Assembly (NCBI RefSeq): GCF_008329565.1
Contig: NZ_NPKT01000001.1
Span: 496,001-560,000 of the forward strand
Source of the DNA: Mycolicibacterium sp. P1-5
GTDB lineage: Bacteria; Actinomycetota; Actinomycetes; Mycobacteriales; Mycobacteriaceae
Length of the DNA stretch: 64,000 nt
Direction: 5' to 3'
Below, one piece after another: positions 18,514 through 26,707 of the stretch. The notes beneath the pieces were generated by a model. That model searched no databases. It was not told the DNA's origin and was given only the letters and a program-made list of their open reading frames with translations. How positions within the stretch are numbered: the stretch's first letter is position 1; each line of letters opens with the position of its first letter. The translations under genes were made by a program, and so were the position numbers.

Positions 18514-18977
18514 CACAAACTCGCATGTCCGCCGGAGGATCCGTAGCCGCCTTCGCCACGGGTGGTGTCAGCCAGTCCAGCCTCGTCGAACGAGGTCACC
18601 TCGACCAGCTCTGGAAGTTCGACCCGCTGGACCAGCAACTGGGCGATGCGGTCGCCACGCCGGATCGTGATCGGCGTCGCAGGGTCGAGGTTGATCAACG
18701 ACACTTTGACTTCGCCGCGATAACCGGCGTCAATCGTGCCGGGGCTGTTGACGATCGAAAGCCCAACGCGCGCAGCCAAACCGGAGCGCGGGTGGACCAA
18801 ACCGACCATGCCGTGCGGGATCGCCACGGCGATCCCGGTGCCCACCAGGGCGCGCTGGCCGGGCGCCAGGTCGACGTCGTGCGCGCTGAACAGATCCACG
18901 CCCGCATCGCCGTCGTGGGCGCGGCTGGGCATCGGGAGATCGCGGTCCAGGCGAACCACCGCGAGAGGAGTCGGCAC
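18513..18977 (-). CDS. dut: Deoxyuridine 5'-triphosphate nucleotidohydrolase (dUTPase)
   Basis: A 154-residue homotrimeric dUTPase that hydrolyses dUTP to dUMP and PPi, keeping uracil out of DNA. All five motifs are visible: [57 protein letters not shown] and [11 protein letters not shown]. Length equals the mycobacterial enzyme. The GTG start at 18977 is preceded by TAGTCT with an 8-nt gap and no ribosome binding site, indicating a leaderless transcript that continues into the DUF3710 gene. Confidence 0.97.
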   Translation of the reverse strand: MPTPLAVVRLDRDLPMPSRAHDGDAGVDLFSAHDVDLAPGQRALVGTGIAVAIPHGMVGLVHPRSGLAARVGLSIVNSPGTIDAGYRGEVKVSLINLDPATPITIRRGDRIAQLLVQRVELPELVEVTSFDEAGLADTTRGEGGYGSSGGHASL

Positions 18978-18985
18978 GATGGAAA

Positions 18986-18995
18986 AGACTACCCT
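18986..18995. promoter_or_regulatory. Back-to-back -10 hexamers for dut and the DUF3093 gene
   Basis: TAGTCT on the minus strand (18991-18986) ends 8 nt before the dut GTG. TACCCT on the plus strand (18990-18995) ends 7 nt before the DUF3093 GTG. The two hexamers share the TA step at 18990-18991, so both leaderless promoters would compete for one opening site. Confidence 0.65.
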
Positions 18996-19002
18996 TGGCC
19001 GC

Positions 19003-19479
19003 GTGTCTGGTTCGCGTGTGACCTCGCAAACCGTGCGGTACCGCGAGCGGCTGTGGGTGCCGTGGTGGTGGTGGCCGCTCGGCCTGGCCCTGGCGGCCCT
19101 GATCGCCAAGGAAGTCACCATGGGTGTCCGCACCCTGCCGGTCTGGCTGCCCTACGCCGTGCTCGGCGCGGTCGCGGTCGGCGTGCTGTTGTGGATGAGT
19201 CGGACCGAGGTTCGGGTCGTGACCGGCGGCCCCGAGGTCGAACTGTGGGCCGGGCAGGCACATCTGCCGATCTCGGTCGTCTCCCGGTCGGCCGAGATCC
19301 CGCGCACGGCGAAGTCGGCGGCGCTGGGCCGCCAGCTCGATCCGGCAGCGTTCGTGCTGCACCGCGGCTGGGTGGGGCCACTGGTTCTGGTCGTGCTCGA
19401 CGACCCGGATGATCCGACGCCGTACTGGCTGGTCAGTGCCCGCCATCCGGACCGGGTGCTGTCCGCGCTTCGAAGCTGA
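19003..19479 (+). CDS. DUF3093 membrane protein
   Basis: A 158-residue protein (Rv2698 position). After a short polar start comes [29 protein letters not shown] and a second helix [21 protein letters not shown], a membrane hairpin with a Trp-rich entry, then a soluble beta-rich domain ([52 protein letters not shown]) related to bacterial PH-like domains. GTG 19003 is chosen over ATG 18979 because TACCCT sits 7 nt upstream. Convergent with the DUF4193 gene, 6 nt between stops. Function unknown. Confidence 0.85.
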   Translation: MSGSRVTSQTVRYRERLWVPWWWWPLGLALAALIAKEVTMGVRTLPVWLPYAVLGAVAVGVLLWMSRTEVRVVTGGPEVELWAGQAHLPISVVSRSAEIPRTAKSAALGRQLDPAAFVLHRGWVGPLVLVVLDDPDDPTPYWLVSARHPDRVLSALRS

Positions 19480-19485
19480 CTTCAG

Positions 19486-19788
19486 TCAGGCCGCACAGTC
19501 CGTGCAGATCATCACGCCGTTCTTGTCGCTGGCCAGCCGGCTGCGGTGATGCACCAGAAAGCAGCTGGAGCAGGTGAACTCGTCAGCCTGCTTCGGAACC
19601 ACGCGTACAGACAGCTCTTCGCCCGACAGATCGGCGCCGGGCAGCTCGAAATTCTCTGCCGAATCCGTTTCGTCGACATCGACCACGGCTGACTGCGCCT
19701 CATTGCGGCGCGCCTTCAATTCTTCGAGCGAATCCTCGGACACCTCGTCGGTCTCGGTGCGCCGCGGGGCGTCGTAGTCGGTAGCCAT
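19486..19788 (-). CDS. DUF4193 zinc-ribbon protein
   Basis: A 100-residue acidic protein (Rv2699c position). The first 70 residues are highly charged and probably flexible. The end carries two CxxC pairs (FTCSSCFLVHHRSRL and MICTDCAA) forming a zinc ribbon. The ATG has GAGGGGACAGAAG just upstream, a good ribosome binding site. The family is widespread in Actinobacteria and resembles RNA-polymerase-associated zinc-ribbon proteins, but no function is established. Divergent from cei across a 170-bp region that contains a CRP-type palindrome. Confidence 0.88.
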   Translation of the reverse strand: MATDYDAPRRTETDEVSEDSLEELKARRNEAQSAVVDVDETDSAENFELPGADLSGEELSVRVVPKQADEFTCSSCFLVHHRSRLASDKNGVMICTDCAA

Positions 19789-19878
19789 CTTCTGTCCCCT
19801 CGTAACCTCAGCATGGCTTTGTACCAGCGTGGAACGGATCCACCAAACGATTCGTGCCCAGATCACCCTTACGCCATG

Positions 19879-19894
19879 TGTGATTTACATCACA
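19879..19894. promoter_or_regulatory. CRP-type palindrome between cei and the DUF4193 gene
   Basis: TGTGATTTACATCACA is a perfect TGTGA-N6-TCACA inverted repeat, matching the consensus bound by CRP-family proteins including the mycobacterial cAMP receptor protein. Its centre is about 72 bp upstream of the cei start and about 98 bp upstream of the DUF4193 start, so it could control either. Confidence 0.75.
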
Positions 19895-19946
19895 TGCACC
19901 CGTTTGGATCGATGGGCGTGTTGGACGGGGATCGGCCTGCTGCCTC

Positions 19947-19952
19947 TAGAGT
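19947..19952 (+). promoter_or_regulatory. -10 hexamer TAGAGT, leaderless cei
   Basis: TAGAGT is followed by GCATCC and the GTG at 19959; no ribosome binding site is present. A CRP-like site lies 52 bp farther upstream. Confidence 0.6.
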
Positions 19953-19958
19953 GCATCC

Positions 19959-20609
19959 GTGGTCGCTCAAATCACGGAAGGTACGGCCTTCGACAAGCAC
20001 GGTCGCCCATTCCGTCGACGCAACTACCTGCCCGGCCTGATCGCTGTGGGTGTCATGTTCGCGATTACCGCGATCGTGTGGGGGTTTGTGCTCACCCGCC
20101 CCGTCGACGTGCGGGAGGCCGCGACCTGCAACCCGCCGCCGCCGGCCACCGATCCGGCCGCGCCCAAGCTCGGCGAGCAGGTGTCGCACTCCTCGATGAT
20201 CGACGTCGCGCCGGCCAAGCTGGTCGACACCAAGATCCGGGTACTCAACGCCAGCGGCCAAGGCGGACAGGCCGGTGAGGTCGCCGGCGCGCTGCGCGAC
20301 CTCGGCTTCGCTCAGCCCACGGCGGCGAACGACCCGATTTACACCAACACCCGGCTGACCTGCCAGGGCCAGATCCGCTTCGGCTCCACCGGGCGGGCCG
20401 GCGCGGCGGCGGTCTGGCTGGTGGCACCCTGCGTCGAGTTGTTCCAGGATGACCGCAAGGACGACTCGGTGGACCTGTCGCTCGGCACCGACTTCAGTGG
20501 GCTTGCGCACAGCGACGACATCGACGCGGTTCTGGCCGGCCTGCGTCCCGACGCCACCGAACCGGCCGACTCGACGCTGCTCACCAAGATCCACAACGGC
20601 ACCTGCTGA
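19959..20609 (+). CDS. cei: Cell envelope integrity protein Cei
   Basis: A 216-residue membrane-anchored protein: cytoplasmic basic start (GRPFRRRNYLPG), one helix (LIAVGVMFAITAIVWGFVL, about residues 27-46), then an extracytoplasmic LytR_C-type domain (DTKIRVLNASGQGGQAGEVAGALRDLGF). LytR_C domains accompany LytR-CpsA-Psr ligases that attach polymers to the cell wall. The M. tuberculosis homologue (Rv2700) is known as Cei, for its role in envelope integrity. Cys pairs (C55, C136, C157 and the final Cys) may form disulfides. suhB, convergent, ends at the next base. Confidence 0.92.
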   Translation: MVAQITEGTAFDKHGRPFRRRNYLPGLIAVGVMFAITAIVWGFVLTRPVDVREAATCNPPPPATDPAAPKLGEQVSHSSMIDVAPAKLVDTKIRVLNASGQGGQAGEVAGALRDLGFAQPTAANDPIYTNTRLTCQGQIRFGSTGRAGAAAVWLVAPCVELFQDDRKDDSVDLSLGTDFSGLAHSDDIDAVLAGLRPDATEPADSTLLTKIHNGTC

Positions 20610-21467
20610 CTACAGCGGCCGCAGTCCCCCGAGTCGGTCCAAGGCGCCGGTGAGCTCGTCAGCGATTCCGGGCGCCGCCGCCATCAGCAGCCCGCCGTCT
20701 TGGTCGGGCGCAGGCAATGCCACCACCGCGCCCGCCTCGGTGGCGATCAGCGCCCCGGCCGCCCAGTCCCACACGTGCAAGCCGTGCTCGTAGTGGGCGT
20801 CGAGGCGGCCCGCTGCGACCAGGCAGAGGTCCAGCGAGGCCGAACCGATCCGCCGAACATCGCGCACCAGCGGCAGCAACTCGGCCAGCAACGCCGACTG
20901 TGCGGCGCGGCGCCGCGCCGCGTAGCCGAATCCGGTGCCCACCAAAGCCATCGAGAGGTCGGTCACCGTGCTGGCGCGCAGCTTCCGGCGCTGCCCGTCG
21001 CGGTGCACCTGAGCGCCGAGGCCGGCCGCCGCTGAGTACACCTCGCCGTTGACCACGTCGGCCACCGCGCCCGCAACCGACACTCCGTCGATCTGCGCCG
21101 CGATCGAAATCCCATATGCCGGAATGCCGTACATGAAGTTCACCGTGCCGTCGATCGGGTCGATCACCCAACAGACGACGCCGTCGTCGCCCGCCGCCGG
21201 ACCTCCACCCTCCTCGCCGAGAATGACATCGTCCGGTCGCAGCGCGCTGAGCCGATCCCGCAGCAGCAGTTCGGTTTCGGTGTCGACAACGGTCACCGGA
21301 TCGGTCGGTGTGCTCTTCGTTTTCACCAACCCGGATTGGACTGCATCCGAGGCCGTACCGTCCCCGTCGTCGAAGACCTCGGCGCGTCGCCGCCGGACGA
21401 ATGCGGCGGCTTCGACGGCCAACTGCTCGGCCAGTACGCGTAACTGTTCTCCCCTGTTGGCACTCAC
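20610..21467 (-). CDS. suhB: Inositol-1-monophosphatase family protein
   Basis: A 285-residue Mg2+/Li+-sensitive phosphatase fold. Metal-binding motifs: [23 protein letters not shown], and the C-terminal [15 protein letters not shown]. In mycobacteria SuhB hydrolyses inositol-1-phosphate, supplying inositol for phosphatidylinositol mannosides and mycothiol. The start GTG 21467 ([16 protein letters not shown]) is chosen by similarity to the family N-terminus; the frame is open to 21497. Divergent from ppgK with about 100 bp between. Confidence 0.93.
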   Translation of the reverse strand: MSANRGEQLRVLAEQLAVEAAAFVRRRRAEVFDDGDGTASDAVQSGLVKTKSTPTDPVTVVDTETELLLRDRLSALRPDDVILGEEGGGPAAGDDGVVCWVIDPIDGTVNFMYGIPAYGISIAAQIDGVSVAGAVADVVNGEVYSAAAGLGAQVHRDGQRRKLRASTVTDLSMALVGTGFGYAARRRAAQSALLAELLPLVRDVRRIGSASLDLCLVAAGRLDAHYEHGLHVWDWAAGALIATEAGAVVALPAPDQDGGLLMAAAPGIADELTGALDRLGGLRPL

Positions 21468-21568
21468 CCGACCATCGCAGCACAGAGATCCCGACACCCG
21501 TACAAAGGGCCGCGCAGCCCACTAGTGTGTGCATCGCGCAGACCGCCCGCCTCGCTGAGGAGCAGCCC

Positions 21569-22351
21569 ATGCCCGAGACCGAATCCCCCACCACCCCCGG
21601 CCCGAACCGCGGCTTCGGCGTCGACGTCGGCGGCAGCGGGGTCAAGGGCGGGATCGTCGATCTGGACACCGGGAAACTGATCGGCGAGCGCTTCAAGCTG
21701 CTCACTCCCCAACCGGCAACTCCCGAGGCGATCGCCGCGACCGTCGCCGAGGTGGTCCGGCACTTCGAGTGGACCGGCCCGCTCGGTGTCACCTACCCCG
21801 GCGTCGTCGTCAACGGCGTCGTACAGACCGCTGCCAACGTCGACAAGGGCTGGATCGGCACCAACGCCTCGCAGATCATCAGCGACGCACTTGGCGGCCA
21901 GTCGGTGACCGTGCTCAACGACGCCGACGCCGCCGGTGTCGCCGAACAGCGCCACGGCGCCGGACGCAACCGGGACGGCGTCATCGTGTTGCTGACCTTC
22001 GGCACCGGCATTGGATCCGCGGTGATCCACGGCGGCCAGTTGATGCCCAACACTGAGTTCGGCCACCTCGAGGTCGACGGCAAGGAGGCCGAGCACCGGG
22101 CGGCCTCCTCGGTCAAGGAACGCAAGGACTGGAGCTACGACCGGTGGAGCCAGGAAGTCACCAAAGTGCTGGTCAGCATCGAGAACGCGATATGGCCTGA
22201 CTTGTTCATCGCCGGCGGCGGAATCAGCCGCAAGGCCGACAAATGGATCCCGCTGCTGAAGAACCGAACCCCGGTCGTTGCCGCGGAGCTGTTGAACGAG
22301 GCTGGCATCGTCGGGGCTGCGATGGCGGCTCAGACCGACGTCACACGCTGA
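21569..22351 (+). CDS. ppgK: Polyphosphate glucokinase
   Basis: A 260-residue ROK-family kinase that phosphorylates glucose using inorganic polyphosphate or ATP. Phosphate-1 motif [16 protein letters not shown], sugar-binding and catalytic [10 protein letters not shown], and phosphate-2 [13 protein letters not shown] are intact, followed by the polyphosphate-glucokinase-specific [11 protein letters not shown] in place of the Zn-binding cluster of other ROK proteins. The ATG has AGGAG 8 nt upstream, and TAGTGT at 21523-21528 is a candidate -10 with a 35-nt leader. Position next to sigA is conserved in mycobacteria. Confidence 0.95.
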   Translation: MPETESPTTPGPNRGFGVDVGGSGVKGGIVDLDTGKLIGERFKLLTPQPATPEAIAATVAEVVRHFEWTGPLGVTYPGVVVNGVVQTAANVDKGWIGTNASQIISDALGGQSVTVLNDADAAGVAEQRHGAGRNRDGVIVLLTFGTGIGSAVIHGGQLMPNTEFGHLEVDGKEAEHRAASSVKERKDWSYDRWSQEVTKVLVSIENAIWPDLFIAGGGISRKADKWIPLLKNRTPVVAAELLNEAGIVGAAMAAQTDVTR

Positions 22352-22389
22352 TTTTCCTCGCTGTGCGCGGTTGCAGCCCACACTGTCGT

Positions 22390-22395
22390 TACAAT
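22390..22395 (+). promoter_or_regulatory. Candidate sigA promoter -10 (TACAAT)
   Basis: TACAAT lies in the 175-bp ppgK-sigA gap, about 130 bp before the sigA start. No well-spaced -35 is visible. It would give a long leader of roughly 125 nt. Confidence 0.4.
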
Positions 22396-22526
22396 GGTCA
22401 ACGGCGGCCGCCTACCGGATATAGCGGCGAGAATCCACAACGCGATCCACGCCAACAGTCCTCATAGCCGACGCTTTCGGTGCGCGCCCACGCCCGCCGA
22501 GAGCAAGCACGACCGAAAGGGTGTAC

Positions 22527-24038
22527 GTGGCAGCGACCAAAGCAAGCCCGGCAACCGATGAGCCGGTGAAGCGCACCGCCACCAAGACTCCCGCGAAGAA
22601 GCCGGCAGCCAACGGTTCGGCGCCGGCCAAGCGTGCCACCAAGGCCGCTCCCCGCGCCGCCGGAGCTGAAGCCGGGGACCCGGACGTCACCGACACTCAC
22701 GGCTCGGCGGCCATCCCGACCAAGGCCCGCGCCACCAAGGCAGCAGCGAAGAAGGCACCGGGTACCCGTGGCCGGGCCAAGAAGGACGCCGCCCCCGCCG
22801 GCACCGACACCGATGAAGGGCCGGACGCCGAGCTCGAAGGTGAGCCCGAACTCGACGTAGCCGACGACGATCTGGAACTCGTCGACGACCTCGAGGAGGT
22901 TGCCGCCGACGACACTGACGAGGCGTCGGACGACAGCAGCGACGACGAGACCGAAGAAGGCGCCGCGCCCAAGGCCGCCCCCGCCGCCGAGGGCGAGGCC
23001 GCCGACGACGAAGACATCGCCGAGCCGTCCGAGAAGGACAAGGCCTCCGGCGACTTCGTCTGGGACGAGGAGGAGTCCGAGGCGCTGCGGCAGGCCCGCA
23101 AGGACGCCGAGCTGACCGCGTCGGCCGACTCGGTCCGTGCCTACCTCAAGCAGATCGGCAAGGTCGCGCTGCTGAACGCCGAGGAGGAGGTCGAGCTCGC
23201 CAAGCGGATCGAGGCCGGTCTCTATGCCACTCAGCTGATGGTGGAGAAGACCGACAAGGGCGAGAAGCTGCCGGTGCAGCAGCGCCGCGACATGCAGTGG
23301 ATCTGCCGTGACGGCGACCGCGCGAAAAACCATCTGCTGGAAGCAAACCTGCGCCTGGTGGTGTCGCTGGCCAAGCGTTACACCGGCCGTGGAATGGCAT
23401 TTCTGGACCTCATCCAGGAAGGCAACCTGGGTCTGATCCGCGCGGTCGAGAAGTTCGACTACACCAAGGGCTACAAGTTCTCGACCTACGCCACCTGGTG
23501 GATCCGCCAGGCCATCACCCGCGCGATGGCCGACCAGGCCCGCACCATCCGTATCCCGGTGCACATGGTCGAGGTCATCAACAAGCTCGGCCGCATCCAA
23601 CGTGAGCTGCTTCAGGATCTGGGCCGCGAGCCCACTCCGGAAGAGCTGGCCAAGGAGATGGACATCACGCCGGAGAAGGTGCTGGAGATCCAGCAGTACG
23701 CGCGTGAGCCGATCTCGCTGGATCAGACCATCGGCGACGAGGGCGACAGCCAGCTCGGCGACTTCATCGAGGACTCCGAGGCCGTCGTGGCCGTCGACGC
23801 GGTGAGCTTCACGCTGCTGCAGGATCAGCTGCAGTCGGTGCTCGAGACGCTCTCGGAGCGCGAAGCCGGCGTGGTGCGGCTGCGGTTCGGTCTGACTGAC
23901 GGTCAGCCGCGAACCCTCGACGAGATCGGTCAGGTCTACGGGGTCACCCGTGAGCGGATCCGGCAGATCGAGTCGAAGACCATGAGCAAGCTGCGACACC
24001 CCAGCCGCTCGCAGGTACTGCGCGACTACCTCGACTAA
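22527..24038 (+). CDS. sigA: Primary RNA polymerase sigma factor SigA
   Basis: A 503-residue housekeeping sigma-70. The first 190 residues are a Lys/Ala-rich stretch followed by a long Asp/Glu-rich stretch, as in other mycobacterial SigA. Region 1.2 ([28 protein letters not shown]), region 2 ([27 protein letters not shown] and [15 protein letters not shown]), region 3 and region 4 helix-turn-helix ([24 protein letters not shown]) are complete. GTG 22527 is preferred over GTG 22521 because GAAAGGG is 5-6 nt upstream and [20 protein letters not shown] matches the family start. Confidence 0.98.
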   Translation: MAATKASPATDEPVKRTATKTPAKKPAANGSAPAKRATKAAPRAAGAEAGDPDVTDTHGSAAIPTKARATKAAAKKAPGTRGRAKKDAAPAGTDTDEGPDAELEGEPELDVADDDLELVDDLEEVAADDTDEASDDSSDDETEEGAAPKAAPAAEGEAADDEDIAEPSEKDKASGDFVWDEEESEALRQARKDAELTASADSVRAYLKQIGKVALLNAEEEVELAKRIEAGLYATQLMVEKTDKGEKLPVQQRRDMQWICRDGDRAKNHLLEANLRLVVSLAKRYTGRGMAFLDLIQEGNLGLIRAVEKFDYTKGYKFSTYATWWIRQAITRAMADQARTIRIPVHMVEVINKLGRIQRELLQDLGREPTPEELAKEMDITPEKVLEIQQYAREPISLDQTIGDEGDSQLGDFIEDSEAVVAVDAVSFTLLQDQLQSVLETLSEREAGVVRLRFGLTDGQPRTLDEIGQVYGVTRERIRQIESKTMSKLRHPSRSQVLRDYLD

Positions 24039-24101
24039 GGCACGCCAATTCAGCTGTGCCACAGGCGGTTTCAGTCGGTAGCGCGAGCTGCCGGTGGCAT
24101 A

Positions 24102-25565
24102 TTGCTGACGCTGGCCACCGCGTGCTCCCACGGCCCCGCGCCGCACATCGCGGTGACCGAAACCGCCCGCCCCGCTCAGCTGCCGGTGGCGCCGGTCAGG
24201 CCGCCGAGTCCGCCCACACCCGACATTACGGCGGTGTCGGACATCATGACCGACGCGATTGCCGCCAACCGGTTGCCCGGCGCGGTCGTCGTGGTCGGGC
24301 ACGGCGGCAAGGTCATCTTCCGCAGGGCCTACGGGGTTCGCAAGCTGGCCGGCGAACGGGGCCTCGACGGATCGCCGGCCCCCGCCGAGCCGATGACCGA
24401 AGACACCATCTTCGACCTCGCGTCGCTGACGAAGCCTCTCGCCACCGCAACCGCCGTCATGCAGCTCTACGAACAGGGTCGGCTGCACTTCGACGACCCC
24501 GTGCAGAGATACCTGCCCGGCTTCAACCTCGGCAACGATCCCAAGCGCGCCGAAGTCACCGTGCGCATGCTGCTCACCCATACCTCGGGCGAAACCGGTG
24601 ATGTCGAGCTCAAAGATCCGTGGGGACTGGACACTCCGAACCGGACCGAGGGCTTTCGTCGTGCGCTCACCACGCCGCTGGAATCTGCTCCCGGCGAGCT
24701 GTTCCGGTACTCCGACATCAACTTCATCCTGCTCGGCGCCCTCGTCGAGCAACTCACCGGTGAGCCCGAGGACGACTACGTTCAACGAAGCGTGTTCGCG
24801 CCGATGGGCATGACAGAAACCCGCTATCTTCCGCTGGCAAAAGTCTGCGGTCCGCACACGATCCGTGGCGCGGCGGCTTACTGGGCACCCGGCGGCGCCA
24901 CTGAATGCGCTCCAGGCCAATGGGATACGAATCTGCTACCACTCATCGCACCGACGGCGTGGGATGAGGAGAATCCAGGTGAGCCGGGCCGCAACCCCGA
25001 TTTCGGCCACCTGTTACGCGGCACCGTCCACGACACGACGGCACGGCGGATGGGCGGCGTGGCCGGACATGCCGGTGTGTTTTCGACCGCCTCGGATGTC
25101 AGCCGCTACGCCCAGGCACTGCTCGACCGGCTTGCGGGCCGACCGAGCACCTTCCCGCTGCAGCAGTCCACCCTCCAGTTGATGACGTCTCCTCAGCAGC
25201 CCGGGCACAGCGTGGGACAGCTCGACGCGGCCAACGTTGCGGCCGCCAGTTCAGGTAGGAACCCGGCGGATCCCCTGCTCGCCGCGCGGTATCCGGCGAT
25301 CCGCGGACAGAACCTTCGTGGCTTCGGCTGGGACATCGACACGGGCCAATCCACCACGCGCGGCGCGGTGTTCCCGATCGGCAGCTTCGGCCACACCGGC
25401 TTCACGGGGACCTCGCTCTGGCTGGATCCGGGCTCGGACACCTACGTCGTCGTGCTGTCGAACGCGGTCCACACCCGCGGCAGTGCACCGATCTCCGCTT
25501 TGCGTGGCGATGTGGCCACCGTCGTCGCGCAATCACTGCGCCTCTACGGCAGCGCGCCCGCTTAA
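24102..25565 (+). CDS. Serine beta-lactamase-fold lipoprotein (esterase / DD-peptidase-like)
   Basis: A beta-lactamase-family (PF00144-type) serine hydrolase of at least 487 residues. SxxK is in DLASLTKPLAT, YxN in FRYSDINFI, and the HTG triad in SFGHTGFTGTSLW. A lipobox-like LATAC gives an exported lipoprotein. The first standard start codon (TTG 24102) leaves only seven residues before that Cys. The same frame upstream, open since the sigA stop at 24038, encodes a proper signal peptide with RRFQSVARAAGGILL; a CTG at 24054 could start it. The true start is therefore unresolved. Substrate unknown; candidates are cell-wall peptides or esters. Not at this position in M. tuberculosis. Confidence 0.85.
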   Translation: MLTLATACSHGPAPHIAVTETARPAQLPVAPVRPPSPPTPDITAVSDIMTDAIAANRLPGAVVVVGHGGKVIFRRAYGVRKLAGERGLDGSPAPAEPMTEDTIFDLASLTKPLATATAVMQLYEQGRLHFDDPVQRYLPGFNLGNDPKRAEVTVRMLLTHTSGETGDVELKDPWGLDTPNRTEGFRRALTTPLESAPGELFRYSDINFILLGALVEQLTGEPEDDYVQRSVFAPMGMTETRYLPLAKVCGPHTIRGAAAYWAPGGATECAPGQWDTNLLPLIAPTAWDEENPGEPGRNPDFGHLLRGTVHDTTARRMGGVAGHAGVFSTASDVSRYAQALLDRLAGRPSTFPLQQSTLQLMTSPQQPGHSVGQLDAANVAAASSGRNPADPLLAARYPAIRGQNLRGFGWDIDTGQSTTRGAVFPIGSFGHTGFTGTSLWLDPGSDTYVVVLSNAVHTRGSAPISALRGDVATVVAQSLRLYGSAPA

Positions 25566-25568
25566 TGT
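25563..25568 (+). promoter_or_regulatory. -10 hexamer TAATGT, leaderless Rid-family gene
   Basis: TAATGT overlaps the TAA stop of the serine hydrolase and ends 7 nt before the ATG at 25576. No ribosome binding site is seen. Confidence 0.5.
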
Positions 25569-25575
25569 GAGCCCC

Positions 25576-25956
25576 ATGGTCACGCAACGGAGGACGATTT
25601 CGTCGGGTACCGAGTTCGAAGGCTTGGTCGGGTACTCCCGCGCGGTTCGGATCGGGCCGCACGTCGCGGTGTCGGGTACCACCGGCGCCGGCGAGGACGT
25701 CGTCGCGCAGACCCGAAACGCGTTGCACCGCATCCAACAAGCCTTGATCGACGCGGGCGCCGAATTATCCGACGTGATCCGGACCCGGATCTACGTCACC
25801 GACATCTCGCGCTGGCGCGAAATCGGTGCCGTGCATGCGGAGTTCTTCGGCGCCATTCGGCCGGCCGCCACCATGGTCGAGGTCGCCGCACTCATCGAAC
25901 CGCGTCTGTTCGTCGAGATCGAAGCCGACGCCTACGTCGACGAGTCGAACGGCTGA
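25576..25956 (+). CDS. RidA (YjgF/YER057c/UK114) family protein
   Basis: A 126-residue Rid-fold protein (Rv2704 position). Recognisable features are SGTEFEGLVGYSRAVRIGPHVAVSGTTGAG, TRNALHRIQQALIDAGAELSDVIRTRIYVTDISRW and the C-terminal PAATMVEVAALIEPRLFVEIEADAYV. The conserved Arg that binds the imine substrate in RidA is probably the R of VIRTRIYVTD. RidA enzymes hydrolyse reactive enamines and imines from PLP-enzyme reactions; other Rid clades have different or unknown roles. Its 3' end overlaps the convergent DUF952 gene by 25 bp. Confidence 0.88.
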   Translation: MVTQRRTISSGTEFEGLVGYSRAVRIGPHVAVSGTTGAGEDVVAQTRNALHRIQQALIDAGAELSDVIRTRIYVTDISRWREIGAVHAEFFGAIRPAATMVEVAALIEPRLFVEIEADAYVDESNG

Positions 25957-26297
25957 AATCGGCCGTCCGGCCCGGGCCGGTACGGGGTGACACGCCTCAC
26001 GGCGCTGACGGGCAGTCGGCCGTACAGGTGCGGGAACCTCATCGACTCCGGATCCGTTACAACACCAGGTTCCCAACGCATGGGGGAGTCCAGCTTGTGC
26101 GAATCGATGTGTAGCAGCACCAAATCGGTGCGACCGGCGTAGAGCCGGTTCGCCGGAAGGTGCACCTGCTCGGGCGTCGAGAGGTGAATGAATCCGGCTT
26201 CGGTCAGCGATGCGGGGCAAAGTTCGCCGACGGCCTCCGCCGTTTCCCAGTCTTGCTGTCCGCACAGGTGGAGTAAGAGTTCGGGATTCGGGTACAT
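25932..26297 (-). CDS. DUF952 family protein
   Basis: A 121-residue protein with the DUF952 pattern: LLHLCGQQDWETAEAVGEL, SLTEAGFIHLSTPEQVHLPANRLYAG, LVLLHIDSHKL, RFPHLYGRLPVSAV. The paired GFIHLS and FPHLYG motifs, each with a conserved His, resemble the two-His arrangement of 2H-phosphoesterase or ADP-ribosyl-transferase-like folds, but the reaction is not known. I start at ATG 26297; ATG 26312 and earlier ones are also open. Adjacent genes give no functional clue. Confidence 0.82.
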   Translation of the reverse strand: MYPNPELLLHLCGQQDWETAEAVGELCPASLTEAGFIHLSTPEQVHLPANRLYAGRTDLVLLHIDSHKLDSPMRWEPGVVTDPESMRFPHLYGRLPVSAVRRVTPYRPGPDGRFQPFDSST

Positions 26298-26455
26298 ACG
26301 ACCACACTGCATTACCCGCAACACAGCAAGGCGTGAGACACGACACAGCGTCAAACCCCCGGGGAACAAGGCCGGAACAGAGAACGTCTGAGACAGTAGA
26401 GGTACGTGACGGTGGCGCCGAGTCACCGACGCGCTGAGCACCTTACGGAGGAGCT

Positions 26456-26647
26456 ATGAACGCAACGTTGACCAGTCCCGAGTTGACCAGGGCTGATCGC
26501 TGCGACCGCTGTGGAGCAGCGGCTCGCGTTCGCGCCAAGCTTCCCTCCGGCGCCGAACTACTGTTCTGCCAGCACCACGCCAACGAGCACCAGGCCAAGC
26601 TGGTCGAACTGGCCGCGGTGATCGAAGTCAGCGCGTCGGGGGCATAG
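26456..26647 (+). CDS. DUF7455-type small zinc-ribbon protein
   Basis: A 63-residue protein with RCDRCGAAARVRAKLPSGAELLFCQHHANEHQ: a CxxC pair and a later CxxH pair that should bind one zinc ion. CGGAGGAGCT immediately upstream is a strong ribosome binding site and fixes the ATG start. The gene is conserved near sigA/sigB in mycobacteria. It is too small to be an enzyme and may bind nucleic acid or a protein partner; no function is established. Confidence 0.85.
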   Translation: MNATLTSPELTRADRCDRCGAAARVRAKLPSGAELLFCQHHANEHQAKLVELAAVIEVSASGA

Positions 26648-26707
26648 CCGCAACTCACGGCCGCGTCGCTGGGCAGGACCGCCGTCGTCAGGAATGCTGG
26701 ACTGGTC

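Noticed and set aside
22398..24920. 840-residue open frame antisense to sigA and the hydrolase
   Set aside because: Composition is that of a shadow frame in high-GC DNA (Val/Gly/Leu/Arg-rich, no domain), and sigA on the other strand is certain.
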